A stretch of 5,137 nt of DNA, from positions 1 through 5,137 of the forward strand of contig JAFAHP010000021.1 of NCBI GenBank assembly GCA_019237175.1. The letters run 5' to 3'. This DNA comes from Alphaproteobacteria bacterium. Its GTDB lineage: Bacteria; Pseudomonadota; Alphaproteobacteria; ATCC43930; CGMCC-115725. Both the position numbers and the translations under genes were made by a program. The notes under the pieces were generated by a model. It had not been told where the DNA came from. It was given only the letters and a program-made list of their open reading frames with translations, and did not search any database. How positions within the stretch are numbered: the first letter of the stretch is position 1; each line of letters starts with the position of its first letter. Shown here piece by piece: positions 1 to 5,137 of this stretch.

Positions 1-1377
1 ATTATAGAAGGTTGTCGGCAATCCGGTATTTGTGTTGACGATCGCACCGGAAGGACTGAGGCTTGAGCTGGCCAAAGACCCGATAAAGGATTGGCCTCCG
101 GTATTGATGCCCTGTTGCAGATTGGCATAAAACGTCAAGGTCGGCGTGATCTGATAATTGGCGGACCCGGTAAGACCATAGATCCCCTGCACGCGCCCGT
201 ATTCAAGGGCGATATAGCCGTAATCGGCAGCCGAGCCAAGACGTCCGCCGGCGAGCCAAGTGGCTCCGGCGAAATTCGCCCCCGACGAAGAGCTGAACTC
301 GAGATTTTGGTATCCCGCCCGCCCGAGCACGGCGATGTGCGGTTTGATAAAGTATTGAATATCGTCAAAGGCACTGAATTGTGTGTATTGGTTGGTCGAA
401 CCCGAATTGAAATCCAACGCGTCGACGACAAATCGCGACGAGAGACGGGTAAAATCTTGCCCTGTGGCCAGGATCAACGTCCCTTCGTTTTGGATACCGT
501 TGGCAAGGGCCGCGTTCTGTGGGTTCGTCGTCGAGTTAATCGTGGTGTTTTGGCCGAAACTCGTCGCCCCAAAAGTATAACGCAGCTCGCTGTCAAGCAG
601 TCCGTCTATGGATTCGCGAAGATAGGGCGACACCACATTCGTGAACGTAAGCGTGCGCTGATTACGCGGCAGCGATGATGGGTTAACGAACCCAAGACCC
701 CCTTGGGTCGAACCCTCGGTAGCGGCGGTACTGGCGTCGACGAACAGGCGGTTCGCGGCGATCATCGCCGTGCCCTGTCCGAATGCATTGGCGGTGATCG
801 AATCGAGGGTGCGCGAGGGCACGTAGAGGTTGCCGGCTAGACTCCCCGAAAACACGCCGGTAAAGCGCGGCGTATCAGCGGAGATCGAAACGCCCGGGAT
901 GAGGCTGGTGGCGGCGGCAAACTGATGATCGGTCGCCGTGTAGTTGACATTGCTGTAAAATGTCTCGGAAAGCGAGACAGTGGGGGTGATCAACACCGCC
1001 GGCGCAGCCGGGTCATAGGCCTGCAGCGTGGTGATGCCGGCGCCTGGTGCCGGCAGGCTCAGCCCGGGTGGCGGCAGTTGGGCCGGGGCTGCCGCCCCAC
1101 CCACAGGTATCGTGCCCGGGGCTGCCGCAGGGCTGGGCAGCCCGAACGGGCCGGACGAGGTGGGGGGCAGGGCTGTCGGCGCCCCTGCCGTGGTCACGCC
1201 CGATGGCGCGCCGGCAGTCGGCGCGCCCAAACCGGGGATGAGCTGTGCGGCCGCGGTGGTCGTGCGCTCGCCGGCGGCAACGGCAACCAGCAGCAGCGTC
1301 AGCTTGAGATGCTGTCGTCGATCGCGCCCGGCGGGGGGGCCCTTAGGGTGGCGCCGGCCCGTCCCCACGCTGCTCAT
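1..1377 (-). CDS. Outer-membrane beta-barrel protein, PEP-CTERM/XrtA-associated type (C-terminus beyond window)
   Basis: An open frame runs without a stop from ATG 1377 to the window edge (459 codons), so the C-terminus is missing. Residues 20-45 look like a signal peptide: a basic stretch, a hydrophobic core LKLTLLLVAVAAG, then a likely cut after TAAA before Q45. Residues 46-125 are low-complexity and rich in Pro, Ala and Gly, with TAGAP twice. From about 128 on, the chain has alternating polar and aromatic strands typical of an outer-membrane barrel (for example QYFIKPHIAVLGRAGYQNLE, then YGYIALEYGRV and LTFYANLQQGI). Proteins of this build (TIGR03016-like) follow the autokinase in XrtA exopolysaccharide loci; their role is not firmly known, and outer-membrane export or anchoring is an inference. 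It overlaps the kinase gene by 35 bases. The start is uncertain: in-frame ATGs also lie at 1413 and 1419, and none has a good ribosome site, which suggests coupled translation. The family call is by resemblance only. Confidence 0.8.
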   Translation of the reverse strand, partial: MSSVGTGRRHPKGPPAGRDRRQHLKLTLLLVAVAAGERTTTAAAQLIPGLGAPTAGAPSGVTTAGAPTALPPTSSGPFGLPSPAAAPGTIPVGGAAAPAQLPPPGLSLPAPGAGITTLQAYDPAAPAVLITPTVSLSETFYSNVNYTATDHQFAAATSLIPGVSISADTPRFTGVFSGSLAGNLYVPSRTLDSITANAFGQGTAMIAANRLFVDASTAATEGSTQGGLGFVNPSSLPRNQRTLTFTNVVSPYLRESIDGLLDSELRYTFGATSFGQNTTINSTTNPQNAALANGIQNEGTLILATGQDFTRLSSRFVVDALDFNSGSTNQYTQFSAFDDIQYFIKPHIAVLGRAGYQNLEFSSSSGANFAGATWLAGGRLGSAADYGYIALEYGRVQGIYGLTGSANYQITPTLTFYANLQQGINTGGQSFIGSLASSSLSPSGAIVNTNTGLPTTFYN

Positions 1378-2296
1378 CGCCGTTGCCGCCGGGATAATGA
1401 TAGCCGTAGCCATAAGCATAAGAGCCGAAATGCGCGGTCGTTTGCTCGCTCTTATTCAGCAAGAGGCTGATGCGTGGACAGGCGCTCAGCATGCTGAGAC
1501 TGGCTTCGATCTCGTCGTATTGCGTGCGGAACGCCTCAATCACGAACACGATCTGGCCGACGAGCGGCGCCATCGTGGCCGCGTCGCTGCTCACCATGCA
1601 GGGCGGCGTATCAAGGATTACAAAGCGCTCCGGAAAACGCCGCGTCAGTTCGTTTAGCAGAACGCTCATATGCCTGCTGGAGAACAGCTCGGGGACATGC
1701 GGCCCGCCCCTTCCCGCCGGCAGGACGAGGAGGTTTTCAATATTGGTGCGGATTAGCGCATCCTCCAGGCCCGCCGCACCCGCCAGCACATCGACAAGGC
1801 CTTTGGACTCGCCGATGCCGAGAACCGTCTTTATCGCCGAGTGACGCGGCCCCACATGGGTATCGGCGTCGACAAGCAACGCCTTTACCTCCTTTTCCGA
1901 TGAAAACGCCAGCGCGAGATTAAGCGCGACAAAGGTCTTGCCTTCCCCCGGCCGCGCGCTGGTCACCATGATGATGCGGTTGAAGCGGCCGTCGCCGGCC
2001 CGATCCCCCGCCGCCCATGCCGTCGTCAGATTTCGCTTGACGATGCGAAACTCTTCTGCAGTTCGCGACCGTTCGGCCGACGGGATCGCGACCCCGAAGC
2101 TGGTCAGCTGACCGCGGTCCAGGATCAGTTCGGTGCCGCCGATATCGGCGTCGTCGCGCGCGCCAGGTGCCGTGCCAGCGGCGGACGGTGCGAACCCGTC
2201 GAGCGGCGGTGCCGCTGGCAGGGGAGCAGCCTCTCCTCCCTCGCGTTGGCGCAGCAGCGCCGCCGCGCGCTCGATCAGCCCTATCGATTCCGCCAT
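1343..2296 (-). CDS. Tyrosine autokinase (BY-kinase) of exopolysaccharide locus, XrtA-associated type
   Basis: This is a 317-residue cytoplasmic P-loop tyrosine kinase that should act with the chain-length protein encoded just upstream. Walker A is SARPGEGKT (113-121, Lys120), Walker A' is ALLVDADTHVG (139-149), and Walker B is FVILDTPP (225-232). The segment EEFRIVKRN (81-89) sits where BY-kinases carry their EX2RX2R ring-forming motif, here with Lys for the last Arg. The C-terminal tail has a tyrosine cluster, Y293, 295, 297, 299 and 301, alternating with Gly, Ala, Ser or His; this is the usual autophosphorylation site. Residues 20-60 are a Pro/Ala-rich, probably flexible linker. There is no membrane segment, so kinase and membrane activator are separate proteins, unlike the fused Wzc of enterobacteria. 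Length and order fit TIGR03018. Its ATG shares one base with the chain-length stop (TGATG), with no clear Shine-Dalgarno, so translation is probably coupled. The family is solid; the XrtA subtype is an inference from context. Confidence 0.93.
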   Translation of the reverse strand: MAESIGLIERAAALLRQREGGEAAPLPAAPPLDGFAPSAAGTAPGARDDADIGGTELILDRGQLTSFGVAIPSAERSRTAEEFRIVKRNLTTAWAAGDRAGDGRFNRIIMVTSARPGEGKTFVALNLALAFSSEKEVKALLVDADTHVGPRHSAIKTVLGIGESKGLVDVLAGAAGLEDALIRTNIENLLVLPAGRGGPHVPELFSSRHMSVLLNELTRRFPERFVILDTPPCMVSSDAATMAPLVGQIVFVIEAFRTQYDEIEASLSMLSACPRISLLLNKSEQTTAHFGSYAYGYGYHYPGGNGDEQRGDGPAPP

Positions 2297-3867
2297 CAGG
2301 AGATGCCCATTGAATGAAGATTAAGGCTCAATAACAGCAATGTTCCGTAGACTGCGATCAACATAACCGTGCTGGCGCATACGCCGGCCAGCTGCATTGC
2401 CGCTCGGCGCCGCGCGACGCCCAGCGAAATCCGCGTCACACTTCCGAGGATTGGCAGACCGAGATCGCGCAACTGCGCGATCGTCGCAAAGGAGCGGTCA
2501 AGCTGTCCCAGCAGGATCGGCGCCGCCACGCCAGCGCCAAGTCCGGCCAACAGCACCAGAGAGACGAGCACCGGACGATTGGGCTCGGCCGGCACCAGCG
2601 GTACCTGCGGCGGGTCGATAATGCGGAATTGGATCTTTTCGGTTTTGGTATCGGCAGCATCGGCAATATTCGTCGCTTGGCGACGCGACACCAGCTCATC
2701 GTAGTTGCGCTGCAGTATCGCGTTATCTCGTTCGAGATCTTGGATTTGCAGCAACACCGTCGGCGCCGACTGGGCAATCTTTTCGACGCGCTCGAGAAAT
2801 GCTTCGGCGTCGGCTAATCGGTGCTGCGCGGTGGCGACTTGGCCGTTGGCATCGGCCAACCGGACCTTGAGCTGATCATAAACCGCGTTGGGGATCTGCG
2901 ACTTGAGCGGGCCACCCGATCCGCCGGCGGAATGCTTCATCTCCGCTTGAAATTCTTTGATCTCGGCGCGCGTCGCGATCACGTCCGGGTGCTGGTCGGT
3001 GTATTTGAGGCGGAGCTGGTCGAGATTGGCCTGCATCTGGGCGAGGCGCTGTTCGTCCGGGCTCTGCGCTTTGCCACCGTTGATGATAACTTGCGGCGCG
3101 CCGTCGACGGTTAATATCGGGGGTACCGACGCCAGCTCCTTTTTCAGAGAATCGCGCTGGGTGATCGCATCTCTGAGCTCGTTTTTGGTACTACCCACCA
3201 GATCGCGCGCCTGATCGAGCCGGCTTCGGGTGACCCCTGCCGGGCCGGTTGTGTCTGGGCCGGCGATTGAAATGAGGTCGGGATAGAGCTTCGCCATATC
3301 GACACGCTGCTGTTCTTTGGCGCGCAGCTGGTCACGGTACGCGGCGATCTCCTCGTCGAGAAAGCGCTGGGCGCTGTCCATCTCGGCGCGGCTGCTGCCC
3401 GCAGCCTTTTCCGAGAAGACTGTCAACAGCGACTGAACCACGTTTTTCGCCGTCTCCGGGCTTTTGTCCCGGAAGGAAATCTCCATCAGATTAGGACCGG
3501 ACGAGCCGATCGCGATGCTGGAAGCTAAGCGTTTGAGAAGTTGCTCCTTTTGCGACTGCCCGGTGATCCCCGCATCGAGATCGGTCAAATGGGCGAGCTG
3601 TTCCAGGTTCGGCCGGCTCAGCAGCGTGCGCGTCAGAAAATCGAGATGACGCGAGGGATCGGTGTCGGCGGCCAATCCGTGCAGCAGCGGCGTCAGCAAA
3701 GGATCGACGTCGAGATAGACCCGGGCCGCGGACTCGTACTTGGTCGGCATCAGGGCCACGCCGATCCATCCGACGGTACACACGAGCCATGCCGCGGCGA
3801 CAGCGAACCACTTTTGCCGCCACACCATCTGCAAAAACGGCATCGCCTGGGCTATGACCGAATTCAT
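2296..3867 (-). CDS. Polysaccharide chain-length determinant (Wzz/PCP type), XrtA system-like
   Basis: This is a 523-residue inner-membrane co-polymerase that would set polymer length and activate the kinase that follows. Seen in order (numbered from ATG 3867): a first membrane helix at about 21-41; a Wzz-type N-terminal domain beginning around KYESAARVYLDVDP; a long periplasmic part rich in charged heptads (about 155-245 and 330-395), likely coiled coil; a motif LRLKYTDQHPDV near 285-296 and a GNVR-like segment ILQRNYDELVSRR near 384-396; the proline-rich stretch DPPQVPLVPAEPNRP just before the second helix (about 432-454); then a cytoplasmic loop and a third hydrophobic segment (about 490-517). 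The loop contains LDRSFATIAQLRDLGLPILG, which resembles the linker leading into the kinase in fused Wzc proteins. ATG 3867 is chosen because GGAG lies 6 bases upstream; a TTG at 3870 is too close to that site. The length fits TIGR03007. The gene ends in TGATG, coupled to the kinase gene. Confidence 0.93.
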   Translation of the reverse strand: MNSVIAQAMPFLQMVWRQKWFAVAAAWLVCTVGWIGVALMPTKYESAARVYLDVDPLLTPLLHGLAADTDPSRHLDFLTRTLLSRPNLEQLAHLTDLDAGITGQSQKEQLLKRLASSIAIGSSGPNLMEISFRDKSPETAKNVVQSLLTVFSEKAAGSSRAEMDSAQRFLDEEIAAYRDQLRAKEQQRVDMAKLYPDLISIAGPDTTGPAGVTRSRLDQARDLVGSTKNELRDAITQRDSLKKELASVPPILTVDGAPQVIINGGKAQSPDEQRLAQMQANLDQLRLKYTDQHPDVIATRAEIKEFQAEMKHSAGGSGGPLKSQIPNAVYDQLKVRLADANGQVATAQHRLADAEAFLERVEKIAQSAPTVLLQIQDLERDNAILQRNYDELVSRRQATNIADAADTKTEKIQFRIIDPPQVPLVPAEPNRPVLVSLVLLAGLGAGVAAPILLGQLDRSFATIAQLRDLGLPILGSVTRISLGVARRRAAMQLAGVCASTVMLIAVYGTLLLLSLNLHSMGIS

Positions 3868-3971
3868 CAACTACTCCACATCAACGCGGCGAACGTATGG
3901 CTCGCCAGTGGTGTGACCGGGTGGAAATCGCCCGGTTCCGGGACGCGCCCCTGGCGGGCATGGTCAACCAT
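3867..3971 (-). CDS. Possible small ORF (34 residues) bridging lipoprotein and chain-length genes
   Basis: An ATG two bases after the lipoprotein stop opens a frame of 34 codons (beginning MVDHARQGRVPEPGD and ending AALMWSS). It closes with a TGA that shares its A with the chain-length ATG. It fills the gap between the two genes exactly. I recognise no family, and it has no hydrophobic segment and no clear Shine-Dalgarno; the upstream stop is near enough for re-initiation. It could be a coupling ORF that carries ribosomes to the chain-length start, or a chance frame in GC-rich DNA. The second is at least as likely. Confidence 0.2.
   Translation of the reverse strand: MVDHARQGRVPEPGDFHPVTPLASHTFAALMWSS
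3874..3877 (-). promoter_or_regulatory. Ribosome binding site of the chain-length gene
   Basis: On the minus strand GGAG is followed by six bases (TAGTTG) and then ATG at 3867. This spacing decides for ATG 3867 over the TTG at 3870, which would leave only three bases. Confidence 0.6.
3903..3956 (-). other. GC-rich nested inverted repeats between lipoprotein and chain-length genes
   Basis: Outer arms CGCCAG (3903-3908) and CTGGCG (3951-3956) are perfectly complementary. Inside, the minus strand has CCCGG, AA, CCGGG as a tight hairpin, and the same CCGGG can instead pair with a second CCCGG nine bases further on. In the transcript this would form a stem-loop with two exclusive inner pairings. 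No U-run follows, so it does not look like an intrinsic terminator. It may tune expression or mRNA stability between the two genes; the function is inferred only. Confidence 0.35.
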
Positions 3972-3973
3972 GT

Positions 3974-4588
3974 TCAGAACAGACGCTGCGGGATGATCAG
4001 AATGTCACCCGGCTGAAGTGCGACATTGCTCGACACATCGCCATCTCGGACCAGGCTGTCGAGATGCACCGCATAGGTGTATTGCTTCCCGCCGGTGGTT
4101 CGCACGATCACCGAGTCGTTACCCGCCGCATAGCGCGTCAGACCGCCCACCGCGATCATCGCGTCGAGCACCGTCATATCCGTGCGATAAGGGATGGCGC
4201 GCGGCTGCGAGGCTTCACCGATGATGCGCACCTGCTCCGTGAACGGACCAACAAACGCGGTGGCGATGACGGTGACCACCGGTTCTTTGACGTATTTTCC
4301 CAAGCGCCCTTCAAGCTCGCGGGCGAGTTGGGTCGGCGTTCTCCCAATTGCAACAACGTCTTCGACCAGGGGGAGGGACAAGCGGCCGTCGGGCCGGACG
4401 GGCACACTGATACTCAGCTCGGGATTTCGCCAAACAAAGATATTCAGTTGGTCACCCGGACCGATGATGTATTCGCTCGATGGCAATGCCGATGCCGGAG
4501 GTGCCGGCGGCAAAGGCGGAGCACCGTGGCAGCCGGCAATGATCAGCACGGCGGCCAGGCTCGCGGCGTAAAACACTCTCTGGCGCAC
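3974..4588 (-). CDS. Polysaccharide export lipoprotein (Wza/OPX family, short form)
   Basis: This is a 204-residue lipoprotein that would form the periplasmic/outer-membrane part of the polysaccharide exit path. The start is GTG 4588, preceded by AGGAG with seven bases of spacing; it gives a compact signal peptide MRQRVFYAASLAAVLIIAGC with lipobox IAGC and lipidated Cys20. Residue +2 is His, not Asp, which favours outer-membrane sorting. After a Pro/Ala linker (23-37) comes a Poly_export domain (about 39-108, opening YIIGPGDQLNIFVW, with the typical VRPDGRLSLPLVEDV). An SLBB-type domain follows (about 120-165, VRIIGEASQPRAIPYR and TVLDAMIAVGGL), and the end is LQPGDILIIPQRLF. The C-terminal amphipathic helix that forms the Wza pore is absent, so another protein may supply the outer-membrane channel; the barrel protein at the end of this unit is a candidate. 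It is the first gene of the apparent operon. A longer frame back to 4741 exists but lacks a proper start. It resembles TIGR03027. Confidence 0.93.
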   Translation of the reverse strand: MRQRVFYAASLAAVLIIAGCHGAPPLPPAPPASALPSSEYIIGPGDQLNIFVWRNPELSISVPVRPDGRLSLPLVEDVVAIGRTPTQLARELEGRLGKYVKEPVVTVIATAFVGPFTEQVRIIGEASQPRAIPYRTDMTVLDAMIAVGGLTRYAAGNDSVIVRTTGGKQYTYAVHLDSLVRDGDVSSNVALQPGDILIIPQRLF

Positions 4589-4595
4589 CCGTGCG

Positions 4596-4600
4596 CTCCT
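4596..4600 (-). promoter_or_regulatory. Ribosome binding site fixing the GTG start of the export lipoprotein
   Basis: AGGAG on the minus strand lies seven bases before GTG 4588. It is the best ribosome site in the window. It moves the start well inside the longest open frame, placing a normal lipoprotein signal right at the N-terminus. Confidence 0.8.
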
Positions 4601-4658
4601 GCTTAGGATTTTACATCGGAGATCAAGAGGGAGATTCGACAATTGTTTGCCGCCAAAG

Positions 4659-4664
4659 ATTATA
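4659..4664 (-). promoter_or_regulatory. Candidate -10 box for the exopolysaccharide unit
   Basis: The minus strand has a perfect TATAAT here, which would place a transcript start near 4652 and a leader of roughly 65 bases before GTG 4588. No good -35 element lies 16-18 bases upstream (TTGCCG is 21 bases away). If it is used, it probably needs an activator; the inverted repeat centred on 4699 would sit near -47. An alternative pair upstream is TTGCAT (4741-4736) and TATACC (4718-4713), 17 bases apart. Confidence 0.4.
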
Positions 4665-4691
4665 GCCCCCGAGTTGCCCATGCGCCGGCAA

Positions 4692-4706
4692 GGTAATTTC
4701 ATTACC
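4692..4706. repeat. Inverted repeat GGTAAT-N3-ATTACC
   Basis: Perfect six-base arms around a three-base centre (GGTAATTTCATTACC), just upstream of the candidate -10 box. The size and symmetry suit a dimeric regulator site; the regulator is unknown. Confidence 0.5.
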
Positions 4707-4709
4707 GGA

Positions 4710-4726
4710 CTTGGTATAGCACCAAG
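4710..4726. repeat. Inverted repeat CTTGGT-N5-ACCAAG
   Basis: Perfect six-base arms with a five-base centre (CTTGGTATAGCACCAAG). It lies four bases from the GGTAAT repeat and overlaps the proximal copy of the direct repeat. It shares the CTTGG/CCAAG half-site with the repeat at 4763-4776. Confidence 0.5.
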
Positions 4727-4742
4727 CCGTTGGAGATGCAAT
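4719..4742. repeat. Direct repeat, proximal copy
   Basis: A 24-base element that matches 4840-4863 at 20 of 24 positions, including an unbroken CCGTTGGAG core, GCAC at one end and GCAAT at the other. Copy spacing is 121 bases. It overlaps the inverted repeat at 4710-4726 and a possible -35 box (TTGCAT, minus strand). Confidence 0.6.
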
Positions 4743-4762
4743 GAAGTTGCCGTTTAGTTCTA

Positions 4763-4776
4763 TCTTGGTTCCAAGA
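4763..4776. repeat. Inverted repeat TCTTGG-N2-CCAAGA
   Basis: Perfect six-base arms with a two-base centre (TCTTGGTTCCAAGA). It repeats the CTTGG/CCAAG half-sites of 4710-4726 with different spacing, so if both bind protein, it need not be the same geometry. Confidence 0.45.
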
Positions 4777-4839
4777 CAAAAATGAGACAGCAAAACCGCT
4801 ATCCGAGATGGGCAGGGACCTATTGTTCGGCGCTCTACC

Positions 4840-4863
4840 GCACGAGGCCGTTGGAGTGGCAAT
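4840..4863. repeat. Direct repeat, distal copy
   Basis: The upstream partner of 4719-4742, in the same orientation, with the same CCGTTGGAG core and the same GCAC and GCAAT ends. The four differences fall in two short patches either side of the core, a pattern more like a bound site than like a recent plain duplication. Confidence 0.6.
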
Positions 4864-5026
4864 CACGCGGCGGATCGCAACCTTTAGCATCGTCCGGCGG
4901 CCGATAATCGCGCAACGTTGTTAAAAAACGATGAAGACCGCGACCGGCGGCAGCCAGCCAGCGTGCCCACGGCGTTTATCGCCGATCGAAAAATGCCCCC
5001 GAAATGGTCGTGAATGACGCCGTTAC

Positions 5027-5137
5027 CTAGCGGCGCATGAAATCGGGGCTGCCAAGGATCAGCCCGGCACGCTGCCCCGGAGGCGCCCCATCCACGACGG
5101 CACGCGTTTCGGGTGACAAGCTCGGCCCGAAGATGGC
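5027..5137 (-). CDS. DUF1800 family protein, C-terminal 36 residues only
   Basis: An open frame enters from the right edge and ends at TAG 5027-5029. The visible tail contains SLSPETRAVVDGAPPGQRAG and ends LILGSPDFMRR. The closing pattern, a Leu-rich run then SP(D/E)F and RR, is how DUF1800 proteins typically end; such proteins are often found beside a DUF1501 gene and are probably exported, with unknown activity. Only the tail is seen, so the domain itself cannot be checked. The gene has the same orientation as the exopolysaccharide unit but is about 440 bases away and probably separate from it. Confidence 0.6.
   Translation of the reverse strand, partial: AIFGPSLSPETRAVVDGAPPGQRAGLILGSPDFMRR

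Larger units (their letters stand above)
4589..5026 (-). other. Non-coding leader and regulatory region of the exopolysaccharide unit
   Basis: About 440 bases separate the DUF1800 stop from the lipoprotein GTG. Frames seen here on the minus strand (for example 4623-4862) have no ribosome site, no recognisable domain and overlap one another, so I treat the stretch as non-coding. It holds a direct repeat pair, three short inverted repeats, a candidate -10 box (each listed separately), an 8-base palindrome CAACGTTG at 4913-4920 and a five-base stem with five-base loop at 4970-4984. I see no sigma-54 type -24/-12 element and no convincing terminator for the DUF1800 gene. Confidence 0.6.

Noticed and set aside
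91..1657. Several long plus-strand frames (91-678, 925-1470, 1028-1657)
   Set aside because: They lie opposite the barrel and kinase genes, have arginine- and glycine-rich composition typical of shadow frames in high-GC DNA, and show no domain. The minus frame has a signal peptide and barrel strands.
3974..4741. Longer lipoprotein frame starting at TTG 4741
   Set aside because: It would put about 50 residues before the lipoprotein signal, without a ribosome site, and would cover the inverted and direct repeats. GTG 4588 has AGGAG at seven bases.
4623..4890. Minus-strand frames in the leader (4623-4862 and 4702-4890)
   Set aside because: They overlap each other, lack a ribosome site and any recognisable motif, and cross the repeat elements.
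4921..5026. Intrinsic terminator after the DUF1800 gene
   Set aside because: T-runs at 4921-4926 and near 4991 (minus strand) are not directly preceded by a strong stem; the stems seen (for example 4970-4984) are short and lack an adjacent T-run.
4589..5026. Sigma-54 promoter, expected in some PEP-CTERM loci controlled by PrsK/PrsR
   Set aside because: Reading the minus strand by eye I found no TGGC-N8-TTGC-like -24/-12 pair with correct spacing.
1..5137. Mobile elements, CRISPR arrays, tRNA or rRNA genes
   Set aside because: There is no transposase-like frame, no regularly spaced repeat array and no recognisable RNA gene; the only repeats are the short ones in the leader.

Overview
The window reads almost entirely on the minus strand. 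It holds the export and assembly end of an extracellular polysaccharide locus of the type that accompanies exosortase A (XrtA/PEP-CTERM) in Gram-negative bacteria. High GC, a lipobox-bearing outer-membrane polysaccharide export protein, a chain-length determinant separate from its tyrosine kinase, and an outer-membrane barrel protein point to a proteobacterium. My guess is an alphaproteobacterium, but I cannot fix the genus. No exosortase and no PEP-CTERM substrate is inside the window, so the XrtA assignment rests on gene order and family resemblance.

In order of transcription (right to left): the last 36 codons of a DUF1800-type protein (stop at 5027); a non-coding stretch of about 440 bases (5026-4589) that carries a 24-base direct repeat pair, three short perfect inverted repeats and a candidate -10 box; a short polysaccharide export lipoprotein (4588-3974, GTG start with a clear ribosome site); a 103-base gap filled by a possible 34-residue ORF and GC-rich stem-loops; a Wzz-like chain-length determinant (3867-2296); a BY-type tyrosine autokinase (2296-1343); and the first 459 residues of an outer-membrane beta-barrel protein of the PEP-CTERM-associated kind (1377 to beyond position 1).

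The four envelope genes are packed as one transcription unit. The chain-length and kinase genes share one base (TGATG), and the kinase and barrel genes overlap by 35 bases. The chain-length protein and kinase together would control polymer length through phosphorylation of a tyrosine-rich kinase tail. The lipoprotein would form the periplasmic and outer-membrane part of the exit path. The barrel protein may be its outer-membrane partner. The plus-strand reading frames across these genes are shadows.

The least explained part is the leader region 4589-5026, whose repeats look like regulator sites. The gap between the lipoprotein and chain-length genes comes second.
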